NCBI GenBank assembly: GCA_023055355.1
Contig: JALJCS010000024.1
Span: 10,927,501 to 10,991,500 of the forward strand
DNA: 64,000 nt
Direction of reading: 5' to 3'
From: Agelaius tricolor
Lineage: Eukaryota; Chordata; Aves; Passeriformes; Icteridae
Position 1 is the stretch's first letter; each line of letters opens with the position of its first letter. Made by a program: the position numbers and the translations under genes. This document shows, piece after piece, positions 27,301 through 36,800 of the stretch. The notes below the pieces were generated by a model, which worked only from the letters and a program-made list of their open reading frames with translations, was not told where the DNA came from and did not search any database.

Positions 27301-28464
27301 AAATCTCAGATTTGGGTTTGTTTAAAGGAGGGCATGATACCAATGAGCTCTAAATCTTAACAGAATGTAAGTCTATGCTGAAACTTTGGAAATGCAGGGG
27401 ATACTCTGAAGCCAGTGCCCACATTCAAATCTTTTCATAAATCTAGACCGTCCTATCTAAATCAAAACTGGACAGATCTGGGTTGAGAGCCTAAATTAAT
27501 TAGCCACTTATATCCTATTGAATTTTAATAGGAGCTGAGTTCTTAGTTCTTTTTAGCTACTTTAAAAATTTAGTCTTTGAGCATAATTGCACTTCATCAG
27601 CACCACAGCACTAGAGGAGAAAAAGGAACCTCTTATCTTTTTTCTCTGGTCATAACATAAAAGTAGGTTTCTTACAAATGAATTAGCAGTCAAGCTTTAG
27701 AGATGTTTCAAAAAACAAGTTCTAAAGACAGCCAGATCTAACAGCTTACTCATAACTAATATAAAACACTAAGCTGGGAGATCCAGCACCCTCCAAAATT
27801 TGGAGGCACAATTGAGGGCAGTACAGAAGAGTAAGAAAGCAGTGATGTGGTGCAATGGGCCATCTGTATACTTTAAAACACAGTTGCTGTCTCTGAGAAT
27901 CTGAGTAAGCAGAGATTCACCAATAACTTATATAGTCACATTTTATTTAGAAAATGATTGATGAAACAAGTCCCATTATTTGGAAAGGGATAATGTTGTA
28001 TAAATTCTATCCCTTATCTGGCTCTGTTCATATACTCTACTATGTTCCTTGTAAGCAGTTATCTTTTTCTGGAGAAATACTGAATGCAGGTCCATGCCAG
28101 AATCTATTATATGAAGCACTATAAGCAAGTAAGTCAAGAAGAGCATACTGTGAATACTTGACACAGCTTTATCTCTAGACAAACAATTTCCCTTTTCTCC
28201 TTATACTCCCAAGAGTTCCTGCGACCAACAGAAATAAATACCCTTCTCAGAGAAAACCTCAGCCAACAGCATTTAGCTAACTTTTTAAAGAGAAGAATTT
28301 TCTATCACATACCTGAAATATTGACTGAAAGCAGCTAACACATTCTTGTGGGCTTTGAAGCAGACACCCTTCACCACCAGCATGCAGTCACAGAGAAGCC
28401 CCTGAATGCGCTGTTCATGTAGCTGCTGCAGAAGATGACAGCTATGGCTAGCAACAGTATCCAT
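11691..28464 (-). CDS. ZBTB49: ZBTB49, BTB and seven-zinc-finger transcription factor
   Basis: Seven coding exons join in phase: 28464-28313, 26320-25221, 19819-19773, 16008-15935, 15193-15111, 15022-14861 and 12346-11691. Together they make 2274 bases, or 757 residues plus stop; the human protein is about 765. The N-terminal BTB/POZ domain (about residues 15-120) is split by intron 1. A poorly conserved acidic and polar linker follows. Seven C2H2 fingers span about residues 394-584, with TGEKP-type linkers, and all their metal-binding Cys and His residues are intact. The C-terminal end is the conserved [16 protein letters not shown] segment. Known role of the family member (ZNF509): nuclear DNA-binding regulator that activates the p21/CDKN1A gene and slows the cell cycle. 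The start at 28464 gives the [10 protein letters not shown] opening that aligns with the human start. It is head-to-head with LYAR. Confidence 0.97.
12347..14860 (-). other. ZBTB49 last intron
   Basis: 2.5-kb intron between coding exons 6 and 7. It contains the LTR at 12471-13037; the remainder is AT-rich with no feature I can name. Confidence 0.8.
12471..13037 (-). mobile_element. LTR of an endogenous retrovirus, minus orientation
   Basis: On the minus strand it begins TGTCAGAACC near 13037 and ends near 12471 with CAACTGCA. Within it are a TATA-like box (AGTATAAAAG, about 12622-12631) and an AATAAA signal near 12525, both in minus orientation. An AAG-rich run lies at about 12740-12770. I recognise it as a songbird LTR type. 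I see no target-site duplication and the right border is uncertain; repeat-like sequence may continue to about 13270. It sits in the last ZBTB49 intron, in the same orientation as the gene. Confidence 0.65.
14861..15022 (-). CDS. ZBTB49: ZBTB49 coding exon 6
   Basis: The 162-bp exon has acceptor TTCCAG before GTTTCAGC and donor GTAAGG after 14861. It encodes the end of finger 4, finger 5 and the start of finger 6 (about residues 486-540). Confidence 0.96.
15111..15193 (-). CDS. ZBTB49: ZBTB49 coding exon 5
   Basis: The 83-bp exon has acceptor TTACAG and donor GTGTGTAAG. It encodes the second half of finger 3 and the first half of finger 4 (about residues 458-486). Confidence 0.96.
15935..16008 (-). 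CDS. ZBTB49: ZBTB49 coding exon 4
   Basis: The 74-bp exon has acceptor CTTCAG before GCAGGTAAT and donor GTGAGT. It encodes the end of finger 2 and the start of finger 3 (residues 434-458). A second AG four bases on would break the frame. Confidence 0.95.
16009..19772 (-). other. ZBTB49 intron between exons 3 and 4
   Basis: 3.8-kb AT-rich intron. It holds a (CA)n run and several short open frames without family resemblance, including one of 107 codons on the plus strand at 17813-18136. I see no further exon. Confidence 0.75.
17066..17097. repeat. (CA)n microsatellite
   Basis: CA dinucleotides interrupted by two TA steps. Confidence 0.9.
19773..19819 (-). CDS. ZBTB49: ZBTB49 coding exon 3, 47-bp microexon
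   Basis: Acceptor TTTTAG before GTGAGAAACC and donor GTGGGA after CACAG. It encodes [16 protein letters not shown], the first half of finger 2. Its length is not a multiple of three, so skipping it would shift the frame and remove almost all fingers. Confidence 0.95.
21824..21862. repeat. Inverted repeat, 17-bp arms
   Basis: Left arm 21824-21840 (CTCAGGTACAGTGAGGC) and right arm 21846-21862 are reverse complements with one mismatch, which would be a G-U pair in plus-strand RNA. The loop is 5 bases (AATTA). It lies just before a CR1 fragment. Confidence 0.85.
21870..22296 (+). mobile_element. CR1 LINE 3' fragment
   Basis: It carries typical CR1 3'-end phrases in order: a degraded copy of the 'taatgaggaacctct' region, a 'catgaccttg'-like stretch and finally ATTCTATGATTCTA at 22283-22296, the CR1 terminal repeat. 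It is 5'-truncated and decayed, without coding capacity. The left border is approximate. Confidence 0.75.
22345..22590 (+). repeat. Diverged direct duplication
   Basis: Two copies of about 50 bp share CTTGTTCAACA, CTGCAAGAAGA and AAAGTACACAA in the same order, at about 22350-22400 and 22535-22590. The copies start about 185-190 bp apart and differ by small indels. Confidence 0.6.
25221..26320 (-). CDS. ZBTB49: ZBTB49 coding exon 2 (large)
   Basis: The 1100-bp exon has acceptor TTATCAG before GACCC and donor GTACAG after 25221. It holds the second half of the BTB domain (conserved [13 protein letters not shown]), the long linker and finger 1 (C396, C399, H412, H416). Confidence 0.97.
26321..28312 (-). 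other. ZBTB49 intron between coding exons 1 and 2
   Basis: 2.0-kb AT-rich intron. Its one clear structure is the perfect hairpin at 27274-27308. Confidence 0.75.
27274..27308. repeat. Perfect inverted repeat, 15-bp arms
   Basis: Left arm 27274-27288 (TGAGATTTAGCCCAC) and right arm 27294-27308 are exact reverse complements around a 5-base loop (TCTTT). Confidence 0.9.
28313..28464 (-). CDS. ZBTB49: ZBTB49 coding exon 1 (start codon)
   Basis: ATG at 28464-28462, and donor GTATGT after TTTCAG at 28313. It encodes the first half of the BTB domain, including [12 protein letters not shown] and [15 protein letters not shown]. The acceptor upstream of the ATG is not certain; three AGs are possible within 25 bp. 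Confidence 0.95.
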
Positions 28465-29898
28465 GCTAGAAAACCACCTAAATTACCTATAATGATATAA
28501 AATGCTAAGGTGAATATTAAATTGCAAAAGTAATTTAAAATATTAAGAACATTTGTACAATTTATTTTAGCTTTCAAAGGAAGCAGACTTCAGCTTAGAC
28601 CTGCAATTTGATCACTAATGCCATTTTTCTGGCTGGAGTCACAGTATTGCTCACCAACAGATACACAGCCATACACATCTGAAATACTGATTTTAACAGA
28701 GATTTGCTTACAACAAAGAGCATCTGCAAAAATCTAATGGTGCTGCCAATAAACTGGACTCCATAACCACAAAAACAATGCACCCTAATTTAGACAACTC
28801 CCACAATAATTAGATTCTAATGCAAAAGACACATTGCATGTACAAAATCAGTAGCATTTGTAGAGGAAAACCTCAGTTTCTTCATCCTCTAAACTCCAAA
28901 GGGAGAACATAGTATTAGTATTATTTCAGGCATTTGTTGCTGTTCTAGCTACAGACATTTCCACCATGGATCTGATTAATTAGACATATTAGCATAGTAT
29001 TGTTTTCAATACAATGTAATATCTAAATGAAAAAAATCCCCTCTTAACAGGCTGAAAAGACAAGTCACATTCCAACACAACACATTTACATTGAATTCTA
29101 TACTTCCTTTTTTTTTTCCCCTACCAAGGATGTAATGCTTCCCCTGGGCACTCGTAAACATGACAATTCCAACTATTAGGACAATCAGAATTTTTAGTCT
29201 TCTAACGAGGAATGATGGAGGAAAACCTTCCTATTCTAAGGAATGAAGCAGGAAAACCACCTTCTGTTAAGCATGCCCAGACAGTGGTCGCCCCATTCTC
29301 AAATCTCACGAATGATAAGGATTCCACATTAACTTATCCTGGTTTGCTCTGTGATTCCCTGTCTCTGACTGTATTACGTGGGTGGGGGCTATTATATTGT
29401 GCTTTTTCTCTATGAATGCTTATCATGTTTTGACCAGGCTTTAAAATAAAGAAAGCACATCAATTTGCTTTCCCTGTGAACATCTCCCATCACGGCATCC
29501 TGCAATTACTGTGACAGTGAAGTGCCTCTCATCCATCAGGTGCGTGTGTCCCCACAGAGCCGGCGGGCAGGGGGAGCCGCTCCCGAGCGGGAACCCCGGG
29601 CACAGCCGCTATTTACGGCTAAGCTCGGCTCAGCCTCGCCAGGTGGAGCCCAGGCTGGAGGTGCCGCACGGAGGAGAGGACAGAGGGAGGGTTTGCCTCA
29701 CTGCGGGCCGGCTCTGCCCGGGGACGGCGCGGGCTCGGGGCCGCTGGCGGGCTCGGGGCCGGGGCTGCGGCGGGAGAAGCCCCCGGACACACAGCCCCGG
29801 GAGGGGGAGAACGCGGCGCGGCCTGGTACGGGCGCGACAGCAGCCCAAGGGCAGGAGCCGAACCGAGCCGGCCCGGCCCTGCCCAGCCCAGCGCTTAC

Positions 29899-29990
29899 CG
29901 GCTCCGGCCACCTCCCAGCTCCATCCCCGCCAGCGGCCGCTTCCGCCGCCGCTACCGCTCCCTCCCCTTCCCCTTCCCGTTCCGGTGCGC
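29899..29990 (-). other. ZBTB49: ZBTB49 5' noncoding exon (predicted)
   Basis: A good minus-strand donor (AGCCG then GTAAGC) ends a CpG-island exon at 29899. The transcription start is not visible, so 29990 is only a guess. The exon contains an ATG at 29924-29922 whose frame depends on which acceptor is used ahead of coding exon 1. Confidence 0.5.
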
Positions 29991-30039
29991 GGGGCGGCGG
30001 CAGCGCAGGCGCGGGGCGGCGAGGCCGGAGGGGCCGGTG

Positions 30040-30084
30040 CGGCACGTGCCGCGCGGGGCGGCGGCGGAGGCGGCCGCTGCTGAG
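30040..30084 (+). other. LYAR: LYAR 5' noncoding exon (predicted)
   Basis: Donor GTGCGG after CTGCTGAG at 30084 is the best plus-strand candidate before the coding exon, whose acceptor is at 30653. The 5' end is unknown. Confidence 0.4.
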
Positions 30085-30699
30085 GTGCGGGGGAACGGGA
30101 GTTGGAATGGGAGCGGGAATGGGAGCGGCACGGCACGGCACGGCAGCAGCCGGCTGCCGCCCAGGAGCTCGGCTGACGGCCACGCCGGGCTTCCCAAGCC
30201 GTGTGGCCCGGCCACCCCTCAGCGCTACCGCTCGGTGGGGCCCGGCCGAGACGGGTGTGCAGCTGCGGGGAGCGGGATGGAGCAGCGCGGTCCCGCAGGG
30301 GAAGGGAGCGGGACGGGGAACGCCGCCTGCGCGTATCGGCTTGGGGCGGTACGGGGGTCACCGGTGCCGTCGTTGGCGTGGTGGGTGTGGGAGTTACCGG
30401 TGGTTTCTCCGTTCGGGTGATGGGTAGGGGGGTTACCGGTTCTCTGTTGGTGTGGCGGATGCAGGGATTGCTGGCTCCCGGGTACTGCTCTCCCCTGCGC
30501 TCACGGAGGGCATCAGGGGGAAAGAGCTCTTGAACGTTCTGCACCGGGCTGCTCACCCTGGCCGTCAGTGGGTGCACGGGTGTGTTTCGCTTCGGCCCTC
30601 CAGGTGTTTCTTTCAAGCTGTGAATTAAGATAATCGTCTTCTTGTATTCCTAGAGTTGTGCTTTTGTGGGAAGGAAGAGGCTCCTGACCACTCGCCAAC

Positions 30700-30821
30700 A
30701 TGGTAGTTTTCACATGCAATGCGTGTGGAGAAGCCGTGAAGAAGGCACAGGTTGAAAAGCATGTGAACATCTGCAGAAACTGTCAGTGCCTGTCTTGCAT
30801 GGATTGTGGCAAGGATTTCTG
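30700..30821 (+). CDS. LYAR: LYAR coding exon 1
   Basis: The exon starts at 30654 after TTCCTAG and has 46 bases of 5'UTR before the ATG. It encodes the first C2HC finger and half of the second, and ends inside W41 with donor GTATGT. Confidence 0.96.
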
Positions 30822-33800
30822 GTATGTAAAGAATGGGAAATAACCTTGCTCACTCTGCAGACTCACTTGCTCACTCTTGTCACAAATGCAAGAGATGCAA
30901 GTCAGAAATTCTCACTGAAAGCTGTAGCACGACAGAAATGTCTGTGGTCTTAGAAGCATGTACTTTAAGCACATCACATTTTAATAATTTAAGTGTTGAC
31001 AGTAATAATATTAAAATGATCCATTCATTTAAATAATCTATTACTTTAGCTTGTTGGTTGGCTAAGTGTTGCATAGTTGGAGGAGTGAAGCATTTCAATG
31101 ACCTGTGGTTAAAAATCTCTTATGTTCAGGGGTGACGACTATAAGGAACACATCAAGTGTGTAAGTGAAGACCAGAAATATGGTGGGAAAGGCTTTGAAG
31201 CCAAAGCTAGCAAAGGAGATGCTAAACAGCAGGAGTGGATTCAGGTATGGTTTGTACTGCATACACCTACAGTAACTGTTGTCTGTAATTATCAAAGACA
31301 GAAAAGGGCCTGTACTGGCTCAAGCCAGAGATCTGTTTTTACCAATATCCCCAGCTGTCTTCTGGCATTTCCTTGATAAGTCTGTGTTTATCCTAGTAAG
31401 AAATGTGTCTTTTGTTTTGAATCTATCTCTTACTGGTTTGATTTAGTGTAATGTTCCCAACTGCATACAAAGAGACATTGGTAGTTTTCCATTTTTTCAT
31501 GCCATTTATGCTTTTGTAGGTCTCTGTCAGGCACTCCTCCCCGTCTCATATTCTTTGTTCAAGGCTCAAAAATCCTACCCTGCTCAGTTGTTCTTCATGT
31601 GTAAATTAGATCTTTGGTCTTCTAAAATCTTCCCACTCTACTGTATGTTTGTGAAATGCTGTTCAAGATACAAGAGAACCATAGATTTACCACATGTCAT
31701 GATTATATTTTCTGTGTCCTTTATTCCTTTCTGTTTTTTGTCAGTTAATCTACTTTTGAGTGGTTTTTATGTTTGGTTTTTTAACACTTCTGCTGATCAT
31801 TGTGCTGGCATTTTCATGCAATTGGCTATTTTAACCCTGAAATATTGTATCTAAGCTCCAATGGTCAACTAAAGCCTGCCATTTTAGATGTGAAATTAGG
31901 ATTGTTTTCCTTCCTTCTTGCTTTATGTGAATTTGTGTTGGATGTATTTCACCTTTTTATTAACTAGTTGCTCTTTTTCTTAAGATCTTTCTGGAATCCT
32001 CATAGTCCTCATCCTGAATAGCTTCATATCATTGGGAAAATTTTCTGTCCTCTTGTCAGATATTTTGTAAACATGTTGAACAGAAGAAGCTCCAGCATGG
32101 ATAGAAATATCTCCTACTCTTTCTGTCTTTCACAAGAATCTACTCTCTTATGGCTTTACTGCAAAGGTTTTTGGAAGGACCTCAAACACATTTAAAACCC
32201 CATTAGTAGGAAGTTAGATCACATTTATCTATGGAATTGTTATTTCTATCAAGTAGAACACATGCTAAGAAGTTGCTAAGCTGTATGTATGCTTGAAGGT
32301 GTGATGAATAGAGTCAGAGATGAGTGCTCTTGTTGAGATTGAGCACTGTTGAGGACATTTGTAAAGGCAGCATGATGTGAGTGTTGCTTATGAGCGTGGG
32401 TACCCTGCCTCAATAGTAAGTGATTCCTATGTAGAAGGATGAGGAATTAGCAGTTACTTTCTGCTGACAGTCTTAACATATTCACAAAGCCTTTCAGTCA
32501 CCAGATCTTCAGCAGTACAGGAAGGCTCTGCAGTGTCCAGTGGCTGCACTCTCTAAGTACTGCAGAGCCCAGAGCCTTTTCCCCCCACAAGCAAGCAGTG
32601 CTGTTCAAGGGGCTGCCATGAGACCCTGGTCTAATCTCTTCTGTCGTGCTGACACCCATAGCACAGGAATATCCAGAGCTGTCATATAGGGATAAATGCT
32701 TGTTGAAGCTGGCACTCTTGCCAGGAGAAATGCATGTCAGCTGTGGCATCAAAAGTAAGCCTGATTTTTCTAATTAACTTCAAAACCAAAAAGTTGCTTT
32801 TCTTAATGCAGGTCTTTTTCATGCTGCAAGAATCCCTTTTGTGATACAGTTACTTTAGTTTGAAATGTTTTTATTACAGTTTGTAACTTATTAATCAGAA
32901 AGCACTGGTGAGCAGTCCTGCTTACCTCTGCTTACTACATTTATACATAGGTATAAATGTTTATGTAGATAATTTTGACACATTTAACAAGCTATGATAG
33001 AGCCAAAGGTCAGTGTTTTTCTCATGTTTTTTGAGCATTTCTTATGAGCAGACTATACCAGCTACAGGTGCTGGGTGATTTCTGCCCAGTGTATTTCAGA
33101 CTTGCACACCTGACATGTACCATTTGCTCCTTATGCTGCTTTGCTGATTTAATTCTGTTTTTCTTCATTCAGAAAATTCATGAGGTGATGAAGAAGCCCA
33201 ACATAAGTCCCAAAGTGCGGAACATTCTGGAGCAAATACGTGCCTTTGATAACATTCCAAGAAAAAAAGTAAAGTTTCAGGTATGTTTTAATAAGGCTTT
33301 GCAGTTATCTGTGCAGTGAACACAAAAATAGACTTTTTTAGGGAACGCCACTCTCTTTTAACAAAGGTCGGACAAATTGCTTATTTGGGCATTTGTATAG
33401 ATTGTGTAATAGCTGAATTTCAAATAGGCAGTGTGTGTAAAATTTGCTTTAAATGACTCTTGGTCTGCCAGTTGAATTAGGTAGTAAGCCAGATACTTAC
33501 CTTTTAAGCTTAATCTCCATATGTAGGTTTGTTCTGTTTTCAATACCTTTCTTTTTTGACTATTTGCTATTTCTATTGAATGCCCAAATTCTTATACATA
33601 CTTTTAAAGATTTCTTATTTCTTTGGCTTTGGTTTTTCTTCCTGAAGGCAAGGTCCTGTTTTGAGAGTTTTCCTGTTACTCAGTGTTCTGACAGACTCTC
33701 CTGCTCTGCATGCTTCACTAAAGTAAATTACAGATGCCAAGAATTTACTGTGGCTAAAGAATTTCATCAAAAGTGAATAATTACTCAAAAAGGGGCCTTT

Positions 33801-36800
33801 TTTCCCCCCACCTCTGTTCTGTGCATCAGATTGTGAGGCTGAGAGGAGATCAAGCTTGCTTCCAAAGCACTCAAATAGAACTTAATAGAGCTGTGGTGAA
33901 ATTGCTGCTAGCAAGCTGAAGGTTAGACTATTTCCCTACAGGATTAATGTTGTGAGCAGGAAAACTAGTATTTTCCAGAAGCCTCTCTTTTTGATAAGAT
34001 ACATTGCAGTGAAAGATCAAATTTTTTTCAATTAATTATTCCAATTTACTAATGCACGTTTCCTGGGGTTTTTACTGCAATGCAAAAATCTTTATATTAC
34101 ATTTAACATTGAATTCCCCATTGCTAAAAGTTGATCTCTTGCACATAATGTGAACAGCATAATTTACTGCTATATTTTCATTTTCACCAGGAACACCTGC
34201 AATAACCCAAACAACTTCGAAATGTTTGCATTGAGCTATTTGCTTAAATTATACTTTCTTGTAATAAACTAAGGTATCCATTTAGGAGTGTGACCGTATA
34301 TATAAGATCAGATCACTAATGTTTTAACTCATGGGAACAGTCAGAAGATTTGGTGGGACCTTAATGTAGCCATTTGTATCAAAATGCTTCAGGATTATCT
34401 TCTGTATATATTTGCCACTTGGGGAGGCAATGGAGATATATGGTATAGCCTCCTAACAGTCCCTAGACATTACATGAAACAATTTAGCAAAGAGGCTTGA
34501 GAGATTTAATAGGAGTAACCTCTAAGCAGATCTTAGTCAAAAGCAGTGATTCAGTCTTAAATGAAAAATAAAAAACAAGAACCAATTATATGGTAATGAA
34601 GAAATGAAATCAGAAGTGGATGTTTTCAGTTATAATTGTTTTTTCTATGCACAGAATTGGATCAAGAACAGTTTGAGAATAAATGACAGCAATTTGCAAG
34701 ATCAGGTGTGGGGTGTTTTCTCAGAAGCAACCAGAAACGTAAGTTTAACTGGAGATACATTATAAAATGGGAATGCACTCCAAAATGTTTGAAGGAAAAC
34801 CTTTCAGACTCCCTTTGTAGATGTGAGTGGAAACATTGTCTCCCACAGTTCCAACAGATTATGTTATGATGTAATATTTCTCAACTAAATTGTTAATTTG
34901 TGGAACACAGAACTGTTGCTGAAGTTGTTCATACTGAGTAGGTTGTGATTGAAAACTTGGACATGGTGACACAATTGTGCCATGATAATCAGGAGGCTAA
35001 TTTGTGCTACTAGTACATAACAAAAGGAAAACCTCTGCCTTTATCTTTGTTCCAATCTTTTATCACACACTAAGATGGAATAAGACATCTTTCAGAGTTT
35101 ATTGGTCTCAAATTTATATGTATTGGAGTGAGAAATTAACAAGCATATAGTTTACCTATTTCATTAGTGGGGAGAGAAATTCTCCAGTTTGTGGTGCAAA
35201 TTCCTCCCATTCTTTTGTCCAAATTGTGGACTCACTCTGACCTTTTGTCAGTGCCTAATTCTTTGGTATTTCATTATATCTTAGTGTGTTTTGGTAGGGT
35301 GTTGTTTGTTTGCATCTATTGCTGCTACCCAAGAGCTGTTGGAGAAGCTCATTTCTCAGCTGATGTAAAGATGCTCTCCCCCCTTTTGCCCAAATTCTTT
35401 TGAGGAAGAGTGTAGGCATAGCTTTGGCATTAATCCCCTGTTAGTGATGCTTTGTGTTTCTGATTTGATGATTCCAGTTAAGTTTATTTTTTACTGAGGA
35501 ATCCAAATGTAAGAGCCAAGAAAGAAAGAAATACCTTTACTAAAGGATAGGAACATAACATAAATTCTGGACACTGAAATACACTGTTTTACTGGAGCAT
35601 TAATACTGAGTTTGTACGACTCCACTAAAGTCATAAGCAGTTCTCCCTTGACTTACACTAATTTATAAAAGCTCTTCAATCTGAAAACCTTTTATTTAAA
35701 CACAAATGTAAACAATAACACTGTCCATAGAGCTTATCATTAAAATAAAATATATAACACAGCATTTCAATTCACTTTAAGAAATCTTAAAAAGATCTTA
35801 AGATATGATTGGTAATACATACCTTGAAGTGTATATACTCAATTGAAATTCTCAAGCAGGAGTGCCTTTTTTAGCATCATGTCATAATGGTTTGTTGTCC
35901 CAGCCACATCCAAGACAGGGAATTGGATGGCAAAAGAGATGATTACTCAAGGGCTGTGTATTTGGGAATAAGTTCTGCATCTTGCTGTAATGTGCTGTAG
36001 TTTTGTTTGTGTAAATTAAAGAGCTGTCACTTCCTTAATTACATTTAACAAATAATTTAAAACACAATAGACACTTACTTCAACTAGGAATTACATATGT
36101 TGTAAGATAATATTTCTCCTGTGATGTTCATTAGCATTTAGTCTGTTAAGTTAAAAGCATCAGGCACATTAGTTCACTGGTGCTGCTTCTCAGGTGACAT
36201 CATATGTGAGCAATTTAATTGATTTCAGGATATCAGTGTTCTGAACAGTTACTGATGATCTATAGAGGAAAGTTGCAATGTCAAAAAGCACATGTGAAAA
36301 CTGTAATTATCTTTCTTTCAACAAAAGACTTCAAATGAAAAGGAACAAGACAAGCCACAACAGAAGGAAGAGCAGCAGCCTGCAGAAACTGGGAAAAACA
36401 CAAAGGCAGAAGAAAATGGAATTACAGATGAAAAAACTGAGAAAAAAAAGAATAAGAGGGAACGAAAAGAAGAGAGACAAAAGAATAAAAAGAAGGAGAA
36501 AAAAGATCTGAAATTGGAAAACCAGGAAGAAGTAAAAAAGATTAAAAAGTCCAAAAAAGGAAAAGAGAGTGTGGAGGATGAATTTGAAATAAATGGAAAT
36601 GGCAATCACAGTGAAACAGAAGAGGAAACAAATGTAAAGAAACGCAAACATAAACATGTGGAAGGTATCCATCATACAACTTATATTCATGTTTGTTTTG
36701 AAGAGGCTTTTTCTCAATTCCAAAGCTCAATAAACTACCTAAGTAGAATTTAAAGTAGTGCATAAGATATACAAATTAGATTATTTTTAACAATGATTGC

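Larger units (their letters stand above)
29550..30400. promoter_or_regulatory. Bidirectional CpG-island promoter, ZBTB49/LYAR
   Basis: A dense CpG island between two divergent genes. It contains GC boxes, an NRF1-like site GCGCAGGCGC at 30003-30012, and a perfect 14-bp palindrome GCGGCACGTGCCGC at 30039-30052 centred on an E-box CACGTG. The predicted first-exon donors of the two genes (29899 minus, 30084 plus) are only about 185 bp apart, so both starts must lie within or very close to this interval. I see no TATA box. Confidence 0.85.

Noticed and set aside
29522..30616. Several overlapping open frames of 110-328 codons on both strands around the ZBTB49/LYAR promoter
   Set aside because: They are low-complexity Arg/Gly/Pro/Ala frames caused by a CpG island; no domain, conserved start or splice continuity.
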